This document shows positions 48,263 through 61,338 of a stretch of DNA of 64,000 bases, piece after piece (the stretch's first letter is position 1; every line of letters starts with the position of its first letter). The stretch is from Apostichopus japonicus (Eukaryota > Echinodermata > Holothuroidea > Aspidochirotida > Stichopodidae): the NCBI RefSeq assembly GCF_037975245.1, contig NC_092562.1, positions 3,364,001 through 3,428,000 on the forward strand, in the 5' to 3' direction. The notes under the pieces are model-generated. The model had not been told where the DNA came from. It did no database searches and saw only the letters and a program-made list of their open reading frames with translations. A program made the position numbers and the translations under genes.

Positions 48263-49630
48263 TAGTTATACAGCTTTTCAAGTATTACTTATGCCGGAAA
48301 ACATTTGATGCTGGTACAGTAGCAAGAACAGAAGCTAAGAACTTTATTTTTATAAAAAGGAAGTGAAATCATCTCAAGCCACTCCTCAGGTTATAGGTAG
48401 TAATAAGATTGATCATAGAAAAAGAGTTCAACTTTAAAGATGAGGGTCATTCAGTTGTTATAGGCAGCTTATACAAGTATAGTATGGTTGAAAGATATTT
48501 AATTTTACATCAGTTATATTCAAAGCACGAATATATGGACTTTTCAAATGAATTGGTTGTGAATGTTTTGTATAGTACGTGGTTTGTTTACAGCGACATT
48601 GCCTCGATAAACTTTAAAAGAACAGCAGCAAATTGTATACCAGAAGTAAACCCTTATACTGCGACTTGCGATCCCTTTCTATTATTATTGTTTACGTTTT
48701 ATGTTTTGACTATAATGTCACACTAATCATGCTCACCGGGACTTGCAAAGACAAGAGAATATATCGGATAATTAAACACACGGATCATAATGATCTCTCT
48801 TGGCGTCAGTTTACGATCCACCCTTCAGTTGCCCTATGTTCCTTATTGGAATGTATCCGTAGCCTTGAATAATTCAGTCCCGTAAGTGCTTTTACCAGAC
48901 ACCACGATCTTATTTCTTGATCATGAGCGGTATACGTCTGTCTGACTACCAAGTATACATGATGAAAAGTACACATCAATATATTAATTGATTGAAGCTA
49001 GACACAGTATCATTACGTATGGATTAATACTATATAGAAGCAATTAGGCAACCACAAGGTTTTCAGGTCATAACATGTCGCAACCTGAAATAATCTTACT
49101 GAATCACCATTATTAACCTGGTCCATGTTGTGTTCGACTTGACGAGATACGGGAGGGGTAATTTCAGTGTGTGGGGGGGGGGGTGGGGCGAGAATATGGA
49201 AGGGGTCTGAGCAAATTTGTGATACTGAATCATGTATTTTCAGCATATCATAGAGCTGGGTAACATGAAAAGCGTAAACGTGCGCTTCGCGACATAACTG
49301 TCTCGATACCTCTGTTCCCTCTTATTCCACTCAATAGAACATACCTGACATTTACAACTATATAATTACTCCAGAGGGAATAAAATCCACAAAAATACTC
49401 TATATTCATGACATGTCTAGGCATGAGCCTGGTATATAAAAGTGAAAACCTGCAGTTTAGTCGAAACAGACAGTAAAATATTTTTCAAATATAATACTTT
49501 TGTATTATTTAACACAAAAACAATAACAAAATCAAGTCCAATTTCGAATCGCAACTAAATCTATTTTTTAGCTTAAAACTTGATATATTGTTTCCTGAAT
49601 GTTTTCTGGTAATTAATTATAGTCAATACT
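48263..49630. other. Non-coding stretch without supported gene
   Basis: A plus-strand frame at 48409-48726 (105 codons) has no recognisable domain. A G run lies at about 49172-49181. No other feature could be supported. Confidence 0.45.
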
Positions 49631-49632
49631 AG

Positions 49633-49920
49633 GAAAAGTTGAATACAAATTAAGTGCATCTATCGAGACCTAGCTATTTTTTTTTGGGGGGGGGGGGGAT
49701 TTTTTCTGTGAAAGAACAAGCAAGCGGCTAACATTACTGTTTCAACCCCCTGTACACCTTGTGGTAGGGTAGGGGATGGGGAATCCAAACTTCAATACAA
49801 ACTAGGTGAATCTATCAAGATCTAATCTAACGTTTGTTTTGTTGGTATTCTGTGACAGAACAAGCAACACCTGACACTGTTTCAACCCCCCCCCCCTACA
49901 ACAGAGGACGGGAATGGGGT
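49633..49920 (+). repeat. Diverged tandem duplication, about 150-bp unit
   Basis: GTTGAATACAAATTAAGTGC..ATCTATCGAGACCTAGC..CTGTGAAAGAACAAGCAA..ACTGTTTCAACCCCC occurs at 49637-49753. It recurs as CTTCAATACAAACTAGGTGA..ATCTATCAAGATCTAATC..CTGTGACAGAACAAGCAA..ACTGTTTCAACCCCC at about 49790-49895. The first unit contains a 13-base G run. Confidence 0.85.
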
Positions 49921-50640
49921 ATGGCACCAATAACTGTCACGTATTTGCAGGCATGGTGCCACCACATAATATAGACCAGACTGCTTCCACTCCTTCTATA
50001 TCACGCCCAGCTCAGTAACTGTCCCTGGGCATTTCCTAGACTGGATTCAAAAAACTGAGGGAAGTGTTACATACCATGTTGGCAAAATAAAGACAAAGAA
50101 GCCATTGTTCCTTTGTAAATATCCCATTGTCTACATTTATTATAAATATCTCATTCTTATACGAATAACAGAACCATTTATATAGAAGGCCCCTTGTTTA
50201 GAACCCGGTGGCTAGAGGGCTTGTTAGTCAAATCCCAAGAAGAATAATCCTATATATTCTGGGGAACAGCCCAGTCATCGGAAAATATTTCTCTTTTTCT
50301 TAGCGTAAGGGTAGACCTACATCCCGGCAGGGTGGGTTTGCCAAGTCTGGAGTTACCTCCCAATATTAATATTAATAATAATATTACTAATTAGTTACCA
50401 GCATTCACTAACAAGCTTCCAAAATGTGTGTGTTGCTTGTCTACCTCACCAATATCGATATATCAAAATTCTAATGTGCGTTATGATTACAAAAATATTA
50501 TCTATAGTTAACCTGCAGGAGCCGTGGCACGGCTCGATCAGGAGTTTTCATTTCTGACCATCATTATTAAAATATAGAAGAGGCAGTTTGCCATTAGCCA
50601 TGCATTCTCAGCAGATCGGTGACTATTGTACTACATGGAT
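49921..50640. other. Non-coding stretch without supported gene
   Basis: Unique-looking sequence with no supported feature beyond a short ATTAAT/AATAAT patch at about 50363-50390. Confidence 0.45.
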
Positions 50641-50646
50641 TTCAGG

Positions 50647-50726
50647 GCAGTTTCCTGTAGCATCAAGCAACTTAAATTAAGACACTGCAGTTTCCTGTAG
50701 TATCAAACAACGTTAATTAAGACACT
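50647..50726 (+). repeat. 40-bp tandem duplication
   Basis: GCAGTTTCCTGTAGCATCAA..TTAAGACACT is repeated head to tail with a few substitutions. Confidence 0.92.
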
Positions 50727-50846
50727 ACATCGATCGTATCAATCGCAAACTTTCTGCATTTTTACACTGAAAGTAAAACAAAAGGTGAGGGCTTTAACTG
50801 TTTTCCCAAGTCCTTACCGAAAACAAGACCCCCCGCCCCTCCCCTG

Positions 50847-51238
50847 CAGTGGCGGAGCGTCCATACAGTCAGAGGGGTGGATGCTCCCCCTGACGGACTC
50901 AAATGGACTGCTGGCGCCCTTTTCAGCTTTTGACCACTTTTTACTTATTCGCGATTATTGACCTTTTTTATTGCGCTCTCAAATACCTATTGACATTTGT
51001 CACATTTTGTTGGTGAAATTTTCTGACAAAATGGCGATGACCCCTATTTATTATTCGTTTATCTGGAAATAAGCAAGGCCCGGAAGGGGTCATTTCCGGC
51101 GTTCTAGGGAGTATCTTTACTCAAAAAAATTCTGTGCGCTCCGCGCCAACCTCTGGTGGCGCTCCGCTTAGATAGTGTCGAAAGCGCCCCTACAGACCAT
51201 TCTCGCCCCCCTGACCAATACCCCTAGCTCCGCCACTG
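50847..51238. mobile_element. hAT-type non-autonomous element, third type
   Basis: Left end CAGTGGCGGAGC and right end GCTCCGCCACTG are exact inverted repeats. The flanks CTCCCCTG and ACCCCCTG agree at six of eight positions, so the target duplication has decayed or is approximate. The 392-bp interior, with GCGCTCCGC-type motifs near its right side, has no open frame. It differs in sequence from both other hAT-type families in this window. Confidence 0.78.
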
Positions 51239-51246
51239 ACCCCCTG

Positions 51247-52410
51247 TGACAAAATAAAGTTTAACAAGTTTTGCTAGGTGGTGGCTTCTTAACATGCAGA
51301 GAGCTGGCATAATACAAATCGCTCGGATGCAAAAAAAAAAAGAAAAGAAAAAGGAAGTAAAAAAAAAGGAAGTAATAATATACAAAAGAAGAAAGAAGCA
51401 AGCAGATAACCGACACACACTCATACTTAAACTAGTGCAAAATAGATAATAAAATGCAAACTTAAACAGAAGTACCAAAAATACTTGCATACAGAATAGT
51501 AAATCTAGAATGCATTAGAGACAAACAAACAATCACAAACAGTTCATGCTCTTGGTGGGAACATTTCGTGAAGTTAATACTATCATAATTCCATATAACA
51601 TGTAAATTATGTATTGTTATGTTAGGACAATAGTACCATAATTTTATCACAATAAGTCAAACAAACAGCTATATATATAATAGCTAGCAATATGCTATAA
51701 ATTATACAACAAAGGACTACATCTTAAACAAATTTAAAGATAAGCTAAAACTGGTCACCAGAGTTTTGGAATATGTATATTTGCATGATATTCATAATTT
51801 CGGGCAATTTTTACATGCTCACAGGTCTCCTGCAGCGATAAAAAAAAAATTGAGAACTAGGCATCATGATTTTACTTAATTTCATCAAATCACGATGACG
51901 CCTGTTTTCGATTCAATTTGTAGACCTACTCCCTGCAGAGATGAAAGGTGTATCGGTATTTTGAAATTGTCACATTTCCCAGCAAAATCCCATACCAGTA
52001 GCAATTTTTGTGTTATACGTATTTCTATCCCCTGATACAGAGTAAAATGCACAACTAAGCCAGGAAAGTAAGTTCAAAGTGGGGGCTTAGTGCAATCAAA
52101 TAAGTCTTGACGTAATCTGACGCCACCGTGCTTTGTATTCATAAAGATGTCATTTTGTGGAGAAATATTTGGGAATTAACTGTTACTTTGTGTAATAATT
52201 ATGGGGCCTTCTGAATATAGTTGACTACTGATGTGTGATTATACACAATAGCCAAATGACCTTGGTTCTGCCAGATATCCAGACAATGTCAATTCCCACG
52301 CAAAAGCCAAACAGTGCTTTTATATACAGAAGAACAGATGGCACTTATATATATACTATGCAAAATCAAGGATTTAAACTTGTAAAAAGTATGATTGTAC
52401 AATAACTTCT
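51247..52410. other. AT-rich non-coding stretch
   Basis: An A/G-rich patch lies at about 51330-51400. No exon could be supported. Confidence 0.45.
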
Positions 52411-52415
52411 GTAGG

Positions 52416-52970
52416 GCTGACATATATTCACTGTAGAGCTATACTGCAAACAAATATATACTGTAGTGTTACAGTATACAAATAGTGGAGCTTCATTGTA
52501 CAATATATACTGTGGAGCTACAATATACACTGTAGAGCTACACTGTGGAGCTTCATTGTACAATATATATACTGGAGTGCTACAATATACAAATGGTGGA
52601 GCTTCATTTTACAATATATACTGTGGAGCTACAATATACACTGTGGAGCTATATTGCACTATAAATACTGTAGAGCTAGGATATATACTGTAGAGTTGAA
52701 ATGAAACAATATATACTGTCTGAGCTACAATATATAAACGGTGGAGCTACATTGTACACAATGTATTGTAGAACTAGAATATATATCTACTGTGGAGCTA
52801 TATTGCAATATATATACTGGTAGAACTTGTGTAATATATACTGTACAGATTTATTGTACATTTTATACTGTGGAGTTCCAATATACACTGTGAAGCTACA
52901 ATACAAACTCAGTGTACAGCTACACTGTGCAATAATTATATTGTATACAGCTACAGTGCAACAGTAATTC
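52416..52970. repeat. Degenerate minisatellite, about 25-30 bp units
   Basis: Roughly twenty imperfect units built from ACTGTAGAGCTACAATATAC or ACTGTGGAGCTTCATTGTAC. Both GAGCT and TGTACAATATATA recur throughout. Units vary in length, so this is an old array. Confidence 0.9.
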
Positions 52971-52974
52971 ATAT

Positions 52975-54875
52975 AAAACCAAACGATCAGACTTAGGAAA
53001 GTAGGAAAGATACCCGATGCCAAAATGAAAGGGGAAAATAGGAAAGCACTGGTTTGATTGTTGTATGTTTATGTATGTACATGATCCAGGTCTGGGCATT
53101 TCTTGGAAGGTGTTTTAATTTGATCGTTAGTTCAGAAACGAAAGTAGACAACATCATCTCACCTTTTCAACTTCCTGACAAATAAACCTTCCTTTTCATG
53201 GCTTTTTCGTCAGTGATATTGATTCTACTCAAAAGAGACCAAGATTCTCAGTAAACTGTGTGTATACAAACAGTTTATAGTGTTAAAGAATACATAAAGT
53301 CATGCTACATAAACAAATAGCAAGTGGTACATAAGCAACCACATCCTGAATTCTGCAAACAGGGGAATATGACGCAAGCAACTGTGACGGATTAACACTA
53401 AGCCGATAATCCGAGTTCCAAATACTAATCCCCTGGATGCATATAATGTTACATCATTCACAGGCTGTTACCGCCGCACATGAAACAGTACTCCCGCATA
53501 TCCCAGTATCGAGGTTAACAGGGCCACATCATTTTCCATTGGACCATATGGCCCCTGGGTCAAGGGCCCCTCCATGCAAGCACCCTACCTCCCTTTCCCT
53601 AAATGGCTGTTGATTGTTCAGAGAATACCAGAAACATTTGGAAGGTGAGTTTGAAAAGGTTTATGACTCCAAATTTGAGGGCAATACAAACCACTTTTTA
53701 CTTCTGTTTTAACCCTCTGAAGTTGCACAAACACTATCACAGAAATGTTGTTTTTACTATTAACTACTGGTGCCAAATTTTTTACCACTACAAAAAATCA
53801 CATTATGAAAAAATGTAACAAGACGGTACCCAAATATATACACATAAGACACTTACTAATTCTACTAGCATATAATAATGCTTAATACATCATACAAAAA
53901 TTTGTTTAATTAGCCTCTAGAAAGTAGTACTTTAACGTGGAGAAAAATGTTACCTTTATTGAAAGTAAAAAGAAAGAAATTTGTCAGAAAAGAACAATAT
54001 TAGTATCTAAAAAATGTTTTTATGCTGATTAGTGGAACTTTCCACAGTACACTAAAATACTCTGCACTACTGATTTTCATGACAATAAATATATTTTTTA
54101 TCAAATTTCATATTCGTGCATGACAAATGCTGCATTATCACCTCGGATCTCAAACCTTTCCTTTTCAACAAAGAAATTATGTCACAACGAAAAGTCTCAA
54201 TCTTTAAAAAGCGGAAGTTTTTGGGATGTGACGAGGAAATTTGGACCAGAAATGAAATTCATCAAGATTAAAATTTGATATAAGAAATCACATTTTTTGT
54301 TTTTTTTGTGGCCAAACTTGTGGAGTTTTTAGGTTATTCTTTGACAGACCAATTTTTATACAATTCATTCATGTGACCATTATTGTGAGCCAGTCGCAAA
54401 CATCTCAAAACTAGCTAGAACTAGAACGACTGAAACCTGGAGATGGTTTATACCATGAAAGACCAAAATATATGTACAGTGATTGATTGGTTTATCTCAC
54501 AGAAAGCTATATTACAGGAAAATATGCAACAGACTAATTAAGGGCTTTGAGACAAAATGGCAAACCTGTAAAAGCACAAAGTGGAAAGTCTGACTATTAT
54601 TTATGAGTCCATTATCTCGCTACGCCTGTAAATTCACTCCACGTCAGACGTAGATGTAAATATATCGCTGACATAGTCGCAGAATTTCATGTTTTTATTG
54701 AACTAAAAGATGAGGGCTAGACTTTGGCTACAGTAACCTTTTTTTTCTTAAATCATAAAGTAATACTGTAGAAAAAAATTACTAAGTCATGTTACATTGA
54801 CTTCAAATAAAACCAAATAATTAGCAAACTGCTTATCCACTAAAGAGCCTGTGTAGTAAGAGAATGTGTAAAAGT
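52975..54875. other. AT-rich non-coding stretch
   Basis: No supported exon. The frame at 53603-53818 has no recognisable domain. Confidence 0.45.
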
Positions 54876-54882
54876 TAGTGGG

Positions 54883-54950
54883 CCTCTGAAGAAGATCCAA
54901 AAAGTAATTAAGCCTCTGAAGAAGATCGTGCTAGGATCAAAACGCTCGGG
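54883..54950 (+). mobile_element. Second hammerhead-like motif, Penelope-type 3' fragment
   Basis: CTGAAGA (54916-54922) is followed by GATC (54924-54927), a seven-base loop, GATC (54935-54938), then AAAAC. That is the CUGANGA, stem, GAAAC order of a hammerhead core, with A in place of the G of GAAA. A partial tandem copy, GCCTCTGAAGAAGATCC, precedes it at 54883. The sequence differs from the 11, 12 and 35 kb motifs, so it would come from another element lineage. Confidence 0.5.
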
Positions 54951-54959
54951 CCTACTTAA

Positions 54960-56420
54960 TTTTTACACGTGTATACATCGAATTAACATATCTCTTGCAG
55001 CATTTGTACCCAATCTGAACATTACCCCAGTTTTTACCCATATCCAATCTGAACAGTACCGATTTGTTTTAAAACCAAAGAACATTGGCAAAAATCAGAA
55101 CATGGTTCCAAGAAAATGCAATATCAACATTGGATTTTTCATTGACAGAAAGAAAATAAACCATTTCCTTTTATTCATACGGATATAAATTTGGTAATAA
55201 TTGATTCAGGACTAAATAAAACAGAGATAAGCCCTGTAAGGGGGAAGTGTAGGGACTAGTTCTTATCAGAAACAAACCTTTTGGTGCACATATTATGATC
55301 AAACAGAAATAACTCTTTCATTAAAAAGTTTTGAAATGTGTAGGCAATCTTACCCAGGCTTAAGTTATTCATGATTAACAAAAGTTAATTTAAAAAAAGA
55401 AGAAATTATTACAATTGTAAGGCAAATATCTATGCTAAATGTCTATCAAATGCACAATGTAACAAAGACAAGGTAATAAATACTACAATTTAACAAAAAA
55501 AATGGATTATGCTAATGAGTGGATAATCCCTGTCCTCCTCCGCCTCTTCTTCCTTCTCCTTCTCCAAAAAAAAAAACGATCTTGCATCAGATGAATTTAA
55601 AAATGTCATCTGTTCATGTTGTGCAATGATAAGCCAGAGGCCACCAGAGGGACAAAACCCTTGTTTTTCTACTTCTTTCGGTACATTATTAGCGTCGTGT
55701 TTATTTGCACAGTCATAATTTGCTGGGTAAGACCTCTATGATGACAAGAAGGAATGACTGGCTTCATGCCAGAGACTCAAAAGATTGATGACGGCAAATT
55801 AATTCTCTTGTTTACATGACTACGGTAAACAAATCCCCCAAGAAAAAGGAACCATATGTAAAAATAGCAGACAGGAAAATCAAATTAAAACAGTTTCTTT
55901 AATAAGAGGATGATCATTAAGTGATACTTTCATTACAGAGTATAGGGAGCGTGGTATATCAGAAATAGATGGCAGCATACAACAACTTGAAAAAAATTAC
56001 TGCATATGTGATTTGTTTCCAAAAAAAAAAAAAAAAAATTCATATTTCTACATATTTAATCTTCTTCTGCCAAAGTTTGCAAAGTTAGCAACTGAGGTGG
56101 TGATTGCTTTATATCATGTTGGGAATGAAAGCTGTGAGTGTGAAATTTAGTTCCGTTAGTGAAACAATAAAATGAGGAAATTACAATCACAAAGACATAC
56201 ACACACACACTAACACCAACAGTATAACAACAAATCGAGTGTGAACTTGATCAAACATGCTAACATGCTCATCAGTTCGTATTAATGTGTAAAATCATTT
56301 ATGTACATAACCCTTCGATCCTTTCACCAGTGATCTAAATAGTCGATCCTACGCCCCTCGGAGAATTCCTTGAGGAGGAGGACAGCCATGGGGGGGGGGT
56401 TGTCCGATTCCGAAGTTGTC
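54960..56420. other. Downstream region of the SLC44 gene, probably including its 3' UTR
   Basis: On the minus strand this follows the stop codon at 56423. A minus-strand AATAAA at 55705-55700 could be the polyadenylation signal, which would give a 3' UTR of about 0.7 kb. A CT-rich patch lies at about 55530-55570 and a 17-base A run at about 56022-56038. Nothing else is supported. Confidence 0.4.
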
Positions 56421-56422
56421 GC

Positions 56423-56461
56423 TCATTCTTGCTCTTCCTTCTCCTCCGTCACTTCCGCGGG
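56423..56461 (-). CDS. SLC44A1: SLC44A1-like gene, last coding exon
   Basis: Begins after the acceptor TTTCTCCCGCAG and encodes PAEVTEEKEEQE followed by TGA. It is in phase 0 with the exon at 57521-57402. This very acidic short tail is cytosolic in the SLC44 topology. Vertebrate SLC44A1 has alternative 3' exons, so other tails may exist. Alternative acceptors around here would read into a frame with no stop, which I consider less likely because the acceptor has a good pyrimidine tract. Confidence 0.75.
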   Translation of the reverse strand, partial: PAEVTEEKEEQE

Positions 56462-57401
56462 CTGCGGGAGAAACACACAGAACAGAGAAAACACTGAAGT
56501 CATTCGAGATCACCCGTCGGGGGAATAAGTCACTTTTGAACTCTGACCCTCCACGTTTAGCATTCGAGAACAAGCATGGCTGACTCTTTAGTCGTCTGCC
56601 AACGAAGTGAGGATCCAATTTCATAATATTTGTACACGTGATATCGCTTGAAATCATTCCAAGGAAGTGTGGCTTTACTAACTGACAGTAGGGGTAATGT
56701 TAACATAAAATGGGGAAACATCTGATTGACAGGCACTGCTGTGAATTTCCGGCATCACGTTACAACCAACGAATGTAAATTCACAGCATGCTGTTTTCTT
56801 TTCTTTCATTTCCTTTTCTTACATCTGTGTGACATGCCAACATGTAACACTAGTAGCACAATAAATCAAATAAATAGCTTCTCAAAAGAATTTATGACTC
56901 AAGACATAAACTATTTAGGTCGTGTCTGTTGTCGTCGTAGGGTGGAGAGGCTTGGCAACTGTCGAGATTCGGGAATGGGATCTGACGAACATATTAAACG
57001 GCGACTATATAAACCCCAGTACATCCGTTAAACAAACGATTTGAACATGTTGAGGTTTGCAATTCAGTGTTTAGCCTCCTCCCCATCAACATCCTCCAAA
57101 AGGGGGGGGGGGGGAAAGCAAGAGGCATAGCATTATTGCCAAACCAAAATGCATTACCAGCTACAAAAATGCAAGGTAAGAGCGTTAAGTAAGTTTACAT
57201 GGAAGTGTCAAAGGAGAATCCACAACTTGCAAACAGTTTGATTTCCTGATAGCAGTGAAGATTGAGAAGAGGATAGAAGGAGAAGAGAGAGAGAGTGAGA
57301 GGAGGGGGTGGGGGAGGGGGGAGGATATGGACATCGAGGGTTTGCTGAAGAAGTAGTACACGACAACTCGGCATTTGATTTGTAGCCTTTTAATACCGTA
57401 C

Positions 57402-57521
57402 CTGACTTTTCAGTTCCACCACTTCGTCTGGTGTGACCACGCCCACTCCATCAGCCTCGTCATCCTTTCGCCGCCTCTTGGATCTGCTGTTCAGCTTCTT
57501 GGTGCTGTTACTGACGAATTC
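57402..57521 (-). CDS. SLC44A1: SLC44A1-like gene, penultimate coding exon
   Basis: A 120-bp phase-0 exon between an acceptor (..GGTAG) and donor GTACGG. It encodes 40 residues starting EFVSNSTKKL and containing the basic cluster SKRRRKDDE, then VVTPDEVVELKSQ. Joined to the previous exon it reads LM-EFVSNS, close to the LMEFVENS seen in vertebrate SLC44A1. This is the reason for preferring A1 over the other SLC44 members. The basic stretch lies in the cytosolic C-terminal tail. Confidence 0.88.
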
Positions 57522-58197
57522 CTACCAAATTTAAGAGAGAAAAAAACAAAGAAAAGATGAAAAAAAAAGTCAATCGTGTGTAATATATTGGTATATGGTA
57601 TGAAGAGAATGAGCTCATGTAACAGCGTTGAGTTTTGCACGTATGAATACACAGTGTACTGTGTGACTGTGCAAGTACTGAGATGAAACTAATGACGGTT
57701 GAGCCTACAGTGAATGTTTACATGTACATACAACATACACGCATACATTCATACCAGAGTTTGAGTTTTAACATACCACTAGCACTGAAGTTCTCTACAG
57801 CGAGTTTGTACATCAAACACTGATCCTCGTTGATTCAGGGTCACAGTTGTATTTTTCTCTACGTCAATAATTTACTATGCGAGACGGATACTTGTTACGA
57901 GTGACTTGATACTGACTTGGGTCACAATTAATATTAACAACAGTGATGGGTAGAAGGGTGTCAGAGGTCAAACTATTAAATTGTGTACCGTAGTAAATAG
58001 GACGGCCTTGTTTAAGGAGGGGTGTACAGAAGCTGAACTTACAGATAACCCTCTCCCCAACCCATGACCCCCTCCCCACGACACATCCCCTACCCCATGA
58101 CCAACATTGGAATCTTCACATTCATGTACACATACTGTTGCTTTAATCAGATTCCGTACATCCGTACTGCTAATGATGGTAGTGATTATGTTCTTAC

Positions 58198-58293
58198 CAT
58201 GAGTCCAGACTCCATGAAGTACGGCTTGTCTTCGGATCCATCGTTTGTTCGGATGTCTTCACAGAAACACAGCAGCAACGTGTCCACGGCCAT
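58198..58293 (-). CDS. SLC44A1: SLC44A1-like gene, conserved VDTLLLCF exon
   Basis: A 96-bp phase-0 exon with acceptor TCAG and strong donor GTAAGA. It encodes MAVDTLLLCFCEDIRTNDGS followed by EDKPYFMESGLM. The VDTLxLCF..NDGS..PYFM block is a signature near the C-terminus of choline transporter-like proteins, at the end of the last membrane helix and start of the cytosolic tail. These proteins move choline across plasma and mitochondrial membranes and supply phosphatidylcholine synthesis. The first ATG here is internal methionine, not a start. Confidence 0.95.
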
Positions 58294-60793
58294 CTGACAT
58301 GGTCGCAAGCGACACGTTAAAAAAAAAAGGTATCAGTCAGTTTGACACATTTGACATAAGAAAAATATGAAACACAAGGAGGGGATCCTATTATAGCTTT
58401 CTCCTGCAGTATATTTAAATATATATAAATCCAGGGTGATGGTAGGCCCTACACCTACACCTCCCCCACCCAATTAAAAAATGGTAAATGATGTTTAAAA
58501 ATGAAGTTTTTAGGACTATTTTTTAGGACTATACCATCCAGTTTACTGATGGTCTCCACATCCCTGTCCTTCAACCCTATCAAAGTATTTTTAACAAGAA
58601 GTTTTTAAAACAAGGATTTGATACAATATTTGACTAAGTTAACAGTAGGCTCAGGACAGATGGTTCTTATTCATTAACCTTCTCCTAAAATGCTTTTAAG
58701 CATTAATGGCTTCAAAAAGGCAAAGGGGACGGGTGAGGGATCAAATTTTACAACAGTTTGACTTCCTGACAACAAAGATGGAGGAATAAGCATAGGGGGA
58801 GTAGGCATACATGTGTGTGTGTGTGTGGGGGGGGGGGAGGGGAAAATGCCATAATCTACTGCCAGCATAGCTATCAAACACCAGCACATAGGCAATAAAA
58901 CAAAGGGAAAACTGGATTAAACCAGGTCTCATTACCCACAATTAAAACTTCAAAGAAGGGATTGAATTTCTGAGGTAAAAATCTGCAATCTTGACAAATT
59001 GACCTCACCTTCTCCCAAGCTACCACTTACTTCCATCTAATAATACCCCCCCACAAATAACACCCCCAAAGGACAACTTAGTCACCTGTTCAACTTATTG
59101 GACCCTGTGATTTCTAAGGTTCACCATAAGGGGGGTGAAAGGTCACCATGAACTCTGTTTACATTTATCAAAAGCAAACAATTATCTTCTGGATGAATTC
59201 CAAACTAGCAAAAACATGGATTTTTAAGAAAAACAAATCCCTGATATATATATATATTTTTGACTTGTTTGCTTCCCAGTTCTTCCAAGAAATAAAGTTG
59301 CAGAAATTGTTGATCGTCGTCACCTAGGCAGTGCAGATTGGCAGAGGACACCAATGTTCTCTGACTCATACTACCAGTTACAACCAATGGGGATGAAGAA
59401 CATGTCACCTGTGGGTCACATCACTCCCAGCGGGAGCTACCTGTTTGTCACTGCCATATGTTAACCATCCGAAAAAATATCTAGTATCACTTAAAACAGA
59501 ACAGCTGTGCAACCTGGGTTTTTTTTTTCCACCGTTTAAAAAAAAAAATGGTCATATTCAACCCACCCCTCCCCAAAAAAACTAAAATAAACTTTCAAAT
59601 TCAGTAATTGCATAAATAACACAATTTGAGCAGGTAAAAGTGGTTCCATAAAAAGAAGTGTGTTGTTGTAAATACACAAGAGTAAGTTTAAATAATATCA
59701 TGTGACCCCACAGAATTTCAACATTTTAAATGTACTTTTTAACCAGGTTTAGTGTGAGCAAACGGGTGAGGATGGGAAGGGAAGTATATAAAAAGAGGCG
59801 CTCTAAAAACCTTATAACAACTTTGCTACCAACATGAAGTAATTCATTCTACAGTTTTGCTAGTTTTTTTAGATGGCAATCATACGTTCAAAATGTACAG
59901 ATGCACCCCCAGATGGAAACATACCCTCACATTTTATACCAAAAGTACACGTGCCCTTGTAGTTGGCTCAAGTACACAGAATGTAATCGAGGATATTTGT
60001 TTACCATTTCGAAATGGAGAACCAATCATAAACTCGATTGAAATTATTTCTTAGGGATAAAACAGAGCCAAACATTAAAAAAATATCCACGGATAGTCCA
60101 AACTGCAATCCAAAAAAGCGACCATCAAAGTAATAAAAATATATTGTATATCAGTAGTATAGTGAACATGTAATAGCATATTAATTTTAGTTTCAAATTT
60201 GTTCATGTCTCTGAAATCCTTTTTTTGAGAAATTCTTCCTACCCATTTGGGATGAGCACCAGATAAAAAAGAAAAACAACAATTCGATTTGTAAGCATAA
60301 CGAGTAGAGTTTGATTTCAATACTTTTAAAATATTCCAAACCAATAAAAAATTTCCAAACAGATGCACAATATCAGGGAATAATTAAGTGTTCAGAATAA
60401 TTGTTTTTTTATTGTGCATTTTTTGGAATGCTCTATTCGTATCTATTTGTAATTCTATGGTTACTATTTGAGCAAAATATTGCTACACATCTTTTGCCCT
60501 TGTATAGCAGCTTGCCGATTTGTGCATATCAGATTGCAATACGATATCGATATTCCCCGAATATGTAACTCTAAATTATTCCAAGACAACCTTAGGTTAA
60601 TCTGCTTTTAATAATGAGAGATAAAAGAAGTCATAAAAATATTCAAAAAGATTGAATTATTTTGCTATATATATAAAATAGAATGTTTCATGATCTTTTT
60701 TAAGAATGGTAGAGGTCATGGCAATGATAACAGACTGATAACTTATAACCTGATCGTAGAAACCGTCTGAGTTTTCTCCGTCGAGATCCTTAC

Positions 60794-60886
60794 CTCGTAC
60801 ACGAGGAAAAAACAGCTTGCGATTGCGTATGCGTACACTCCGACAATCGCCAGGGTAATACCGTAGAAAGTATACGACTGGTTCGT
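60794..60886 (-). CDS. SLC44A1: SLC44A1-like gene, membrane-segment exon, version B
   Basis: A 93-bp phase-0 exon after acceptor AAATACAG, with donor GTAAGG. It encodes 31 residues starting TNQSYTFYGITLAIVG, passing through a hydrophobic stretch and ending ASCFFLVYE. This is the last transmembrane helix just before MAVDTLLLCF. It has the same length, phase and ending as the exon at 61431-61339, with about 10 of 31 identical residues. The two are therefore copies of one ancestral exon. Whether transcripts use one or both cannot be told from DNA. Including both would stay in frame but add a second helix and invert the tail. Confidence 0.9.
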
Positions 60887-61338
60887 CTGTATTTGGAAAG
60901 ACATTTCATAATCACAGTAACATTATGCAAAAAAACATATCAGACTTTTTACCATTTCCTCTTCGCTTGGCAAAAACATTTTTGTCGACTTGCCAAATTC
61001 GTACACAAAGATTTTTTCTTGAATTTGCGAAGGGGAAGGATAACGATCCTGAAAGGGAAGATTTATTGTTCTGGTCGGTGAGGGACATTGCATCATGGGA
61101 GTAGAAGATATATATATATTTAGAAAATATTCATTGAAGATTTGAAGACAACGAATGAAGTGAAATGAACTCTTAGGGATAACCCCCAAAAGGTCTTGTT
61201 GAGAAAAGTGCACGGTATACCTTCCAAAGACTTTGGTTGGACTTGTTCAAGCATAAATGTATTTTGCCAAGCGAAGGCCGTTTTGACGGGCACGATGGAT
61301 TGCGACATGTTGTGAGAGTTGGAGGAGGAAATACAAAC

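Noticed and set aside
60923-61081. Minus-strand FVYE near 61010 as another transporter exon
   Set aside because: No hydrophobic helix before it and no GT donor after it.
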